DNA of 5,091 nucleotides from positions 1 to 5,091 of the forward strand of contig JAKARU010000081.1 in the NCBI GenBank assembly GCA_021819225.1, read 5' to 3'. Within the stretch, counting starts at the first letter, position 1; each line of letters opens with the position of its first letter. This document shows positions 1 to 5,091 of the stretch, one piece after another. The position numbers and the translations under genes are program-made. Under the pieces are notes generated by a model, which did no database searches, was not told the origin of the DNA, and worked only from the letters and a program-made list of their open reading frames with translations. The stretch is from Thermoplasmata archaeon (GTDB lineage: Archaea > Thermoplasmatota > Thermoplasmata > Thermoplasmatales > Thermoplasmataceae).

Positions 1-3000
1 ATCAAACCAAGCCTGAATCTACTTTGATAAAATGTATCTGAGGTGGTTCCCTGAACGAAACCTATCTCAACCTGGAATGCGTCCTTTCTGGGCGTCCAGC
101 AGGCATCATCGGCATAAGCAACACCCACCGTTGCTCCGCACATGTCTGGTTTTTCAACAGATTTTACATTCTCCGTCATTATCCTTGCTTCCAGGATGTA
201 CTCATTTCCCTCAACAAGTAATTTCGAAGAGATGAGTTCATCAAGGTTCAGATAGAGGCGGCCGAGATTATCTTCTCTTGTTTCTACATACTCAATCCAG
301 TCATCTGAGCCTGAAAATATCTTTTTGAATTTTCCGCTCTTCAATCCAATATAGTTCCACTTTACTGCATCCTTCAGTAAGTTTTTTTCGGTTCTGTTGC
401 CATATAGAATATCCGCCTTTTCTTCGATGTATTCTGACAGGCCCTGAGCATCCATACTTTTAACAGTAGAACTATTTCCTATTTTTTTGATCAGATCACT
501 TGAATAGAAAATCTGCGTTTTTAGCGCATTTACAAACTGTTCGGAAATGTCAGGATCCAAAAGAAACGATTCTGTCTCATAAACTGATAGTTTTGCCCAT
601 TTTTGACTCCGAGACATAGATTTAAGAAGGAATAATGCCTCGAACACACCTTCTTCCGTTTTAAGAGAAGCTAGAACGTTTTCCAGGAATTTTCCATCTG
701 AAATAGAGGTAAGTATCTCAGATACCAGATAGGCAGCTAAATGTCTCTTATGGGCATTAGATCCATCGATATATTGCATAATAAAGTCAGAAACTATTTT
801 TTCAGAGCCAAGAGAGGAGTATTTATTGATCACCTGTATGATGCATGAGACTGCCTGCAGTCTTGTTTCAAAGAACTCAAACATCTTCATAACCGGTTTC
901 AATAAATCCCTGACATCATCTACATCTCCAGCAATCTTATCCCAAATACCTTCTGAGCATTCACTGCGAACAATATTCAAACTATTATTATCTTTAAGAA
1001 ATATCTCATTTCTTGTTCTGAGGCTTTCAACGTCCTCGCGCGAAATATCCTTACCGTAGAACCTTTTATAAGTTGTCTTGAAATCGTTTACACTCATACC
1101 CGGAAATAAGCATACTACTTTTACAAAATTCCTGTCCTCTCTTTCCAGCGAAATATATCTCATAGCCATTGACTTTCTTAAGTTTTTAGAATTTTCAATT
1201 AAATTTTTAATGCCGGTGGTATCTATCTCTGGTGATCTGAAAAAATTCCTGAAGAAAAATTCGTAAGAAACAGGCATGCGGATTTCAGCGGTGACCATGG
1301 GCTCTATCGACCTTGCGGTCTGGATGAGATCCGCAGGTGATCCCGTTGAAAACACGTTCATGTAATTCTCGTAAAGTCCACTCCAGTATGAATTGTCCAG
1401 CTCATCAGGATCTATTTCAATTATGCTGAAGTTACTTGTAAGAAAATCAAAGAAGGCTGGATACAACCATCTGATATTTCTTAAGATATGGCTTTGAGTG
1501 GTGAGGATTACCATGTTCTTCCTTGAAATAACCTCAAGCAGCCTCTGAAGCTGGCCTGTATGAGATATTGTAATATCATTCTCTCCAAATGCATCATCAA
1601 TAACGATAGCTGAATTTTCCAGGAATACAGACATTCCATAATTCAGGGATATGTCATTATTAATGCAAACGCTCTTGACATTTCCTTTATCCCTGAGCAA
1701 CATTGAAATATATGCTGCAGTTGAGGTCTTGCCTGAACCCGAAATACCTGTTATAATCAGGTTCTTTCCTTTTGATGCCAGATTGAACCCTATCTCTGCT
1801 TTCCGCGTTGGATAAAATATCGATCTTATCTTCGCTTCCTCGGTAATTGTTGACGGCAGGCAGTAAGAAGCCTTGATCCTGTCCAGTTCCTTCCTCAAGA
1901 ATTCAATATCGTCCTCGATTGAAACTATTCTTTTTTCGTGTGATTCCACCACTTCTTTGATCTCATCTATATGCTTCATAATATCCGACGTAGCATCTTC
2001 AAGTTTATGTTGAAGATACATGCGATCTTTCTCTGCCAGGCCTTTAATTTCTACCAACAGGTTATTTTTATAATCATTTCCTGAGAAAATCTCGTCAATG
2101 ATTCCATATGCAGTCATTGGTTCAAGTTGGTTTGCCGCCTCTATCCTATAGGATATAAGGTGCTTTTTCGTTTCGGTCATTTCCTTCCACGCTATCTTGC
2201 TCTTTGTAAAGGTTAACATGAAACTGTTGTCCTTGTGCGATGATTTAATCAACAACCCTGTGCTCACAGCAATCAATCCAATTACGCCACAACCAAGGAG
2301 CGTCGAAACCATAGGTGTTATTATTCCGGATAATGCTGATTTAATCGAATCCAGTATACCGTCTGCAGCAGAGAGCATTGCGGATGCTTCTATTCCAAAG
2401 ATGCCAAGCATGAAATCTGTTCTTTCTTTTCTTCTTTTAAATTCGGCCTGCATTTCCAGCAGCCTGAGATGAAAATCACTGTTATTTGATGAATCATTCA
2501 TTTCTTTTGAAAGTATGTCTCTTAGTTTCTGGTCTTTCTTGACAAATTCAACCCCTTCCATTATTATACCAGGAATGTACGATTTGCCAAATTTTGAGTC
2601 ATCAACAATGGCATCGACTGTCGCTGATATTCGATGCATTTCAGCAGATCCAGGGTTGAATATACCTAGGATATCTTTCAGGTTCACATACGCTATCATT
2701 CTTGCCTCTTTTTCTGAGACAAGATGCCTGATAACAGTGGATGCCCGGATTAACTCCCTAATTTTAGTAAAGTCAGGAATATCCCTGTGGTTTGAAACCT
2801 TCTTCTCGGGCAGGAAATAATCCTGAATGAAAAATAATATCCTTTCTGTTCCAGTAATGCTGTCCAGGGTTTCATTGAAAGATTCAATGGGGAATCTGCC
2901 ATCTATCTCGTACTGGCAATCAACTATCTTATAATCCTTAAATTCAGGGAGCCCGTCGATAGAATTTGCAAGGAATGTTTTGCCTGTATACCTTTCGCCA

Positions 3001-3089
3001 ACTACACTGATCCTCTTTTTATTGGACCTGATGGCATCAAAAATAGAATTTTCTGTGGATTGCAGCTCTGTTAAATTCTCGGATGCCAT
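1..3089 (-). CDS. Large multidomain STAND-like ATPase with two P-loops, C-terminus cut by the window edge
   Basis: Reading from the ATG at 3089-3087 leftward gives 1029 uninterrupted codons, and the frame is still open at the window edge. An in-frame TAA 12 codons upstream with no other ATG/GTG/TTG between fixes this start. Residues 31-38 are a GxxxxGKT P-loop (GERYTGKT). Residues 255-281 are an uncharged hydrophobic segment. Residues 343-408 are charged and heptad-like, probably a coiled coil. A second NTPase has Walker A GISGSGKT at 448-455, Walker B AIVIDDAFG at 494-502, and a strand plus TTQ at 526-532. The IDDxFG and 'ILTTxxxIL' pattern is that of nSTAND3-type STAND ATPases. About 655-720 looks like a winged helix, 725-910 is mostly helical, and 957-1029 is beta-rich. 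STAND proteins are known as ligand-triggered oligomerising switches, including antiviral sensors. Here that role is inferred. The frame is firm, the second NTPase likely, and the other domains tentative. Confidence 0.85.
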   Translation of the reverse strand, partial: MASENLTELQSTENSIFDAIRSNKKRISVVGERYTGKTFLANSIDGLPEFKDYKIVDCQYEIDGRFPIESFNETLDSITGTERILFFIQDYFLPEKKVSNHRDIPDFTKIRELIRASTVIRHLVSEKEARMIAYVNLKDILGIFNPGSAEMHRISATVDAIVDDSKFGKSYIPGIIMEGVEFVKKDQKLRDILSKEMNDSSNNSDFHLRLLEMQAEFKRRKERTDFMLGIFGIEASAMLSAADGILDSIKSALSGIITPMVSTLLGCGVIGLIAVSTGLLIKSSHKDNSFMLTFTKSKIAWKEMTETKKHLISYRIEAANQLEPMTAYGIIDEIFSGNDYKNNLLVEIKGLAEKDRMYLQHKLEDATSDIMKHIDEIKEVVESHEKRIVSIEDDIEFLRKELDRIKASYCLPSTITEEAKIRSIFYPTRKAEIGFNLASKGKNLIITGISGSGKTSTAAYISMLLRDKGNVKSVCINNDISLNYGMSVFLENSAIVIDDAFGENDITISHTGQLQRLLEVISRKNMVILTTQSHILRNIRWLYPAFFDFLTSNFSIIEIDPDELDNSYWSGLYENYMNVFSTGSPADLIQTARSIEPMVTAEIRMPVSYEFFFRNFFRSPEIDTTGIKNLIENSKNLRKSMAMRYISLEREDRNFVKVVCLFPGMSVNDFKTTYKRFYGKDISREDVESLRTRNEIFLKDNNSLNIVRSECSEGIWDKIAGDVDDVRDLLKPVMKMFEFFETRLQAVSCIIQVINKYSSLGSEKIVSDFIMQYIDGSNAHKRHLAAYLVSEILTSISDGKFLENVLASLKTEEGVFEALFLLKSMSRSQKWAKLSVYETESFLLDPDISEQFVNALKTQIFYSSDLIKKIGNSSTVKSMDAQGLSEYIEEKADILYGNRTEKNLLKDAVKWNYIGLKSGKFKKIFSGSDDWIEYVETREDNLGRLYLNLDELISSKLLVEGNEYILEARIMTENVKSVEKPDMCGATVGVAYADDACWTPRKDAFQVEIGFVQGTTSDTFYQSRFRLGL
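3..221 (-). other. C-terminal beta-rich, possible carbohydrate-binding-like sensor region
   Basis: Residues about 957-1029 alternate polar and hydrophobic positions and lack long helices. The order of cues is YILEARIMTENV, a Gly-Ala-rich turn (CGATVGVAY), and then a strand ending in VQGTTSD followed by an aromatic strand. This spacing recalls jelly-roll CBM domains, where a 'Y-x-hydrophobic...TENV...GA...GT(T/S)DW' pattern is common. It continues past the window edge, so the fold cannot be completed here. Confidence 0.35.
1584..1748 (-). other. Second NTPase core (Walker A to Walker B), nSTAND3-like
   Basis: Walker A GISGSGKT (residues 448-455) follows the strand NLIIT. Walker B is AIVIDDAFG (494-502), with the double Asp498-Asp499 followed by a Phe-Gly. 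About 24 residues later the strand MVILTT ends at Gln532, then SHIL. In nSTAND3-type proteins the equivalent position is usually Arg in a T(S/T)R motif, so the sensor arginine appears to be replaced here. Confidence 0.65.
2247..2327 (-). other. Hydrophobic, possibly membrane-inserting segment of the large ATPase
   Basis: Residues 255-281 run 27 positions without a charged residue. They are rich in Gly, Ile, Leu and Val and are bounded by Lys250 and Lys282. The length suits one membrane span, or a glycine-kinked re-entrant or inserting helix. It lies between the two NTPase modules, which makes a simple single-span topology awkward. Confidence 0.55.
2976..2999 (-). other. First Walker A (P-loop) of the large ATPase
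   Basis: Residues 31-38, GERYTGKT, follow a hydrophobic strand (ISVV) and precede a helix (FLANSI), which is the normal P-loop setting. A strand ending in Asp (ILFFIQD, residues 84-90) is the best Walker B candidate. No GTPase NKxD motif is visible, since the nearest string is NLKD at 136-139, so nucleotide preference is open. Confidence 0.7.
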
Positions 3090-3241
3090 TTGCTCATCAA
3101 CAATACTTGAAAGTGTCTTTTCAATTTATTTTTTGTGATTTCCCGTATCCAAATCATGCCATCTTTTCCAACTACAAGGGATACCTTATTTACATTAGAT
3201 TGGAAGTAATTGTTTTTTGTGGTATAAGCCAGTATTAGCCG
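3071..3241 (-). CDS. Possible small protein or gene fragment overlapping the start of the large ATPase
   Basis: A 56-residue open frame with no unambiguous start runs between a TAG at 3244-3242 and a TAA at 3073-3071. It overlaps the first 19 bases of the large gene in another frame. The predicted text (for example VSLVVGKDGMIWIREI, then KNKLKRHFQVLL) looks more like a strand-turn-strand plus a basic helix than random intergenic translation. It could be the decayed C-terminus of a lost gene, a short real gene starting at an internal ATG or a CTG, or chance. No family was recognised. If it is real, the large gene could be translationally coupled to it. Confidence 0.25.
   Translation of the reverse strand, partial: RLILAYTTKNNYFQSNVNKVSLVVGKDGMIWIREITKNKLKRHFQVLLMSKWHPRI
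3124..3131 (-). promoter_or_regulatory. Candidate TATA box for the large ATPase gene
   Basis: AAATAAAT on the minus strand sits about 38 bases before the ATG at 3089. The usual archaeal TATA-to-start spacing of about 26 bases puts transcription start near 3101, leaving a leader of roughly 12 bases. A weak TGATGAG just upstream of the ATG might act in ribosome binding. The region is AT-rich, so chance matches are easy. Confidence 0.35.
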
Positions 3242-3248
3242 CTACACA

Positions 3249-3258
3249 GTTAATTAAC
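3249..3258. repeat. 10-bp perfect palindrome, candidate operator half
   Basis: GTTAATTAAC reads the same on both strands. It lies in the middle of the divergent intergenic region, four bases from a second 10-bp palindrome. AT-rich palindromes arise by chance, but two perfect ones this close between divergent genes fit a regulator site. Confidence 0.35.
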
Positions 3259-3262
3259 CTGC

Positions 3263-3272
3263 TTGAATTCAA
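3263..3272. repeat. Second 10-bp perfect palindrome, candidate operator half
   Basis: TTGAATTCAA is perfectly self-complementary. Its centre is 14 bases from the centre of the GTTAATTAAC palindrome. The two do not share a core beyond AATT, so they may be unrelated. Confidence 0.3.
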
Positions 3273-3340
3273 ATACATAGAAGAATATGCGGTTTAATCT
3301 ATGAATAGATCTGATAATGCATCTGAATCAGGCGTAAAAG

Positions 3341-3357
3341 AGGAAATTGTTTATTAA
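3341..3357 (+). promoter_or_regulatory. TATA box with purine-rich BRE-like element for the 310-residue gene
   Basis: A purine-rich AGGAAAT at 3341-3347 precedes TTTATTAA at 3350-3357, whose centre is about 30 bases before the ATG at 3384. With usual archaeal spacing, transcription would begin within a few bases of the start codon. The mRNA would then be leaderless or nearly so, which agrees with the lack of a Shine-Dalgarno sequence there. Confidence 0.6.
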
Positions 3358-3383
3358 CAAAGTCTCAGTAATGGTCGTTAGTC

Positions 3384-4316
3384 ATGCTTGAAGAACTGTC
3401 CTCTTTGGATACAAAAATAAGGCTGTCTATTCTGCCTGATGATGAATTATCGCAAGCATCCGACAGGTTCTCTATTAGTTCAGAAGTTGGCCTGTATCTC
3501 ATCGGAGACAACGCTGAAGTAAATCTGTTCTTCAAGAGCAGTAATGATATGCCAAGAGACCTCAGGTTATTCCTTCAAAGATTCGATGCGATTGAAAAAA
3601 ATGGCACCTGGAGAATCAGAAGAAAGATTGTTAAATCATTCCGGTTTCTCGCAATGATAAGGGAACTGCTGGCGCTCAATTCAACTGTTTTGTCAGCTTT
3701 CTGGATCGACCACGGGATTTACAGAATCGAGATATCTTTCAACCATGTCGAATCGGAGAAGGTATCTGAAATAATACTGTTGAGACTTCCAGAATCTGAT
3801 AATGCAGCTCTTGAATATTTTGGCCCTTCTGGAGGCTTCTTATCTGTTCTCGCAGAAACTCAGCAACGCACTTTCTTATCCGTTATTGAGATAAGAACGG
3901 ATTCACCGCCTCCTGTCGAGCTAATGCCGGAAAATAATCCAATAGGCGATTCGTGGACAAGACTGGTAAAGCTTCCATACGGGTCTGCTACCATAGATGG
4001 TGTTTATATCACAAAGAAATTGCTGGCTCCAAATAGCAGGGTAAGAGAAACAATTCCAGGATCTCTTTATTATGCATCATCTACCAATCCATTTATAGGG
4101 TATATTTCCAATGAGATTAATTCAGCCAGAATACTCACGGTAGGGAGTATTCAAAGACTTATCGGCAATCAATTCACGATTTGGTATATTTTGCCTTCCA
4201 TATTCGTGCAGGAATTACTCTTTATACTTTCAGGTTCCAGATCCAAATATGGCGATTGGAAACCATATCTTCAGAGCATTTTTGATTTTTCCACATTCGA
4301 AAAAATTGTTAGATAA
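3384..4316 (+). CDS. Conserved-looking 310-residue protein of unknown function
   Basis: I do not recognise this protein. An in-frame TAA at 3369-3371 and a well-placed TATA box make ATG 3384 the only sensible start, and the gene ends with TAA. The predicted protein has no cysteine, signal peptide, P-loop or obvious catalytic signature. Residues 1-100 are mixed, with a basic patch at 77-87 (WRIRRKIVKSF). Residues 104-172 look like an alternating alpha/beta domain, with strands IYRIEISFN and IILLRLP, a GPSGG turn at 147-151, and the strand FLSVIEIRT. A Pro-rich linker (SPPPVELMPENNP, 174-186) separates a C-terminal half. That half contains a hydrophobic stretch at 264-283, too polar at its edges for a confident membrane span. 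The split layout loosely recalls archaeal regulators with a ligand-binding half, but no helix-turn-helix is evident. It is divergent from the large ATPase gene, so co-regulation is possible but unproven. Confidence 0.85.
   Translation: MLEELSSLDTKIRLSILPDDELSQASDRFSISSEVGLYLIGDNAEVNLFFKSSNDMPRDLRLFLQRFDAIEKNGTWRIRRKIVKSFRFLAMIRELLALNSTVLSAFWIDHGIYRIEISFNHVESEKVSEIILLRLPESDNAALEYFGPSGGFLSVLAETQQRTFLSVIEIRTDSPPPVELMPENNPIGDSWTRLVKLPYGSATIDGVYITKKLLAPNSRVRETIPGSLYYASSTNPFIGYISNEINSARILTVGSIQRLIGNQFTIWYILPSIFVQELLFILSGSRSKYGDWKPYLQSIFDFSTFEKIVR
3873..3897 (+). repeat. Perfect 8-bp inverted repeat inside the 310-residue gene
   Basis: TTCTTATC at 3873-3880 is the reverse complement of GATAAGAA at 3890-3897, with a 9-base loop. 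It lies within codons about 164-172. It may form an mRNA hairpin or be chance. Confidence 0.4.
4129..4152 (+). repeat. Second perfect 8-bp inverted repeat inside the 310-residue gene
   Basis: GAATACTC at 4129-4136 pairs with GAGTATTC at 4145-4152 across an 8-base loop. It falls within codons about 249-257. Confidence 0.4.
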
Positions 4317-4380
4317 AATAGAAACCGGTATCAGTCTCATCCATAATCAGGCATTTTCTATCACATATGAGTTAACAACA

Positions 4381-4402
4381 TTTTTGTTTCTCCCTTTATT
4401 TA
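4381..4402 (+). terminator. Pyrimidine tract, likely terminator of the 310-residue gene
   Basis: A TTTTTGTTTC run followed by TCCCTTTATTTA begins about 65 bases after the TAA at 4314-4316. Archaeal RNA polymerase terminates on T-rich tracts without needing a hairpin. The site lies in the 142-base gap between convergent genes, where termination is expected. Confidence 0.5.
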
Positions 4403-4432
4403 GATTGATTTGAATTAAAATTGAATTAATTT

Positions 4433-4450
4433 AAGGAGAGAAGAGGAAAT
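4433..4450 (-). terminator. Pyrimidine tract, likely terminator of the DUF72 gene
   Basis: On the minus strand this stretch reads ATTTCCTCTTCTCTCCTT and begins 8 bases after the DUF72 stop codon. It mirrors the tract serving the opposite gene. The T content is interrupted by C, so the assignment is moderate. Confidence 0.4.
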
Positions 4451-4458
4451 ATTGTAGA

Positions 4459-5091
4459 TCAGAAAAGGGTCCTTTGGCTTTTGTTCATATCCATTACCGG
4501 GAACCTAATCTCCTCCATACCAAGTTTTTTACGTAATATATTTATTGTTCCTGGTGCAAAACCCTGATAGTGATTATTGGCAAAGACGAAGGCATGGTCA
4601 AATTCGTTATCCATCTCCTTTATTTTCGACACCCAATCCTCAATTGATTTCTCCTTATCGACAGAAATTTTGCCAAATTCAGAATCATTAATACTTCGAT
4701 CTCCGACAAGTCTCAAGTAGATATTTCTGTCTGTCATTGCATAGTTTCTGTCCACAAACGGTGTGTCGGACCAGGCAATTGTGACATTATATCGTTCAAG
4801 CAGTGAATAGATGTCCTCGTTAAACCACGAAATATTCCTGAATTCTATGGCAAATTTGAATTCTGACGGCAGGCTCTGTAGAAATTCTATGATCACTCTT
4901 TTATTCCTGAATTTCAAAGAAGGCGGCATCTGAACCAGTATCATTCCCAATCTGTCTTTAAGAGTCGCCATTCTTTCAACAAATATCTCAACAAATTTTT
5001 CCGCTCCAATCAGTTTCATTTCATGGGTAATACGTTGAAACATTTTAGGGCAAAATAGAAAACCATGTGGTGTTGAATTTCTCCATTTAAG
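4459..5091 (-). CDS. DUF72 (YecE-like) family protein, N-terminus cut by the window edge
   Basis: The frame ends at TGA (4461-4459) and is open to the right edge, giving 210 residues. An ATG at 5043 exists, but the 16 codons before it read as the family's conserved lead-in, with WR then TPHGFLFCPKM running into RITHE. That ATG is therefore an internal Met, and about 60-70 N-terminal residues lie outside. Family hallmarks, numbered from the Met at 5043, are the strand GMILVQMPPS (33-42), FAIEFRNISWFNE (64-76), a strand ending in WSDTP (91-95), YLRLVGDR (109-116) and FANNHYQGFAPGT (154-166). DUF72 proteins adopt a TIM-barrel fold; their biochemical role is not well established. The gene is convergent with the 310-residue gene and shows no sign of being part of the same unit. 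It appears intact within the window. Confidence 0.9.
   Translation of the reverse strand, partial: LKWRNSTPHGFLFCPKMFQRITHEMKLIGAEKFVEIFVERMATLKDRLGMILVQMPPSLKFRNKRVIIEFLQSLPSEFKFAIEFRNISWFNEDIYSLLERYNVTIAWSDTPFVDRNYAMTDRNIYLRLVGDRSINDSEFGKISVDKEKSIEDWVSKIKEMDNEFDHAFVFANNHYQGFAPGTINILRKKLGMEEIRFPVMDMNKSQRTLF

Noticed and set aside
2673..2684. NLKD (residues 136-139) as a GTPase G4 motif
   Set aside because: The residue order does not match NKxD and no DxxG motif is seen, so a GTPase call is not supported.
32..2820. Several plus-strand open frames of 62-101 codons (32-235, 826-1059, 1078-1266, 2197-2472, 2515-2820)
   Set aside because: All lie antisense inside the continuous 1029-codon minus-strand gene, and their translations are low-complexity Ser/Leu/Ile-rich shadows with no recognisable motifs.
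3301..3357. An 18-codon plus-strand frame starting ATGAATAGA
   Set aside because: It is very short, its stop lies inside the TATA box of the following gene, and it has no recognisable feature.
4410..4429. Direct repeat TTGAATTAA (4410-4418 and 4421-4429)
   Set aside because: It consists of two copies of a short AT-rich word in an AT-rich gap between convergent genes, which is easily chance and has no array or attachment-site structure.
4459..5043. DUF72 gene read as complete, starting at the ATG at 5043
   Set aside because: The 16 upstream in-frame codons match the family's conserved lead-in, and a 194-residue protein would lack the N-terminal third of the barrel, so the gene is simply cut by the window edge.
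1..5091. CRISPR array, tRNA/rRNA genes, or transposon ends
   Set aside because: No regularly spaced repeats, cloverleaf-like sequences or long terminal inverted repeats were seen on reading both strands.

Overview
This window most likely comes from an archaeon, probably of the Thermoplasmatales or a relative. The grounds are moderately AT-rich DNA, heavy use of AGA/AGG for arginine and ATA for isoleucine, and a TATA-type box placed about 26-30 bases before a start codon that has no convincing Shine-Dalgarno site. The lineage is an inference from style, not from a marker gene.

Positions 3089 down to the left edge hold one very long minus-strand open frame: 1029 codons inside the window with no stop, so its C-terminus lies outside. 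It encodes a multidomain protein. In order it has an N-terminal P-loop NTPase, one long uncharged hydrophobic segment, a coiled coil, and a second P-loop NTPase that looks like a STAND-class (nSTAND3-like) module. A probable winged-helix region and a long helical region follow, and then a beta-rich C-terminal region resembling a carbohydrate-binding-type beta-sandwich. Signal-transducing STAND ATPases with variable C-terminal sensors include known antiviral and cell-death proteins, so this is the best candidate here for an undescribed defence or signalling system.

Positions 3090-3383 are the intergenic region between divergent genes. It holds probable TATA boxes for both neighbours, two adjacent 10-bp palindromes that could be an operator, and a 56-residue minus-strand open frame that looks protein-like but overlaps the start of the big gene. 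Positions 3384-4316 encode a complete 310-residue plus-strand protein that I do not recognise. Positions 4317-4458 are a short convergent gap with pyrimidine tracts suited to archaeal termination on each strand.

Positions 4459-5091 carry the C-terminal 210 residues of a DUF72 (YecE-like, TIM-barrel) protein on the minus strand. Its true start lies beyond the right edge. It is probably an ordinary housekeeping-type gene unrelated to the big ATPase. The big ATPase and the 310-residue protein could share regulation through the divergent promoter region, but nothing in the sequence proves they act together. I saw no tRNA, rRNA, CRISPR array or insertion sequence.
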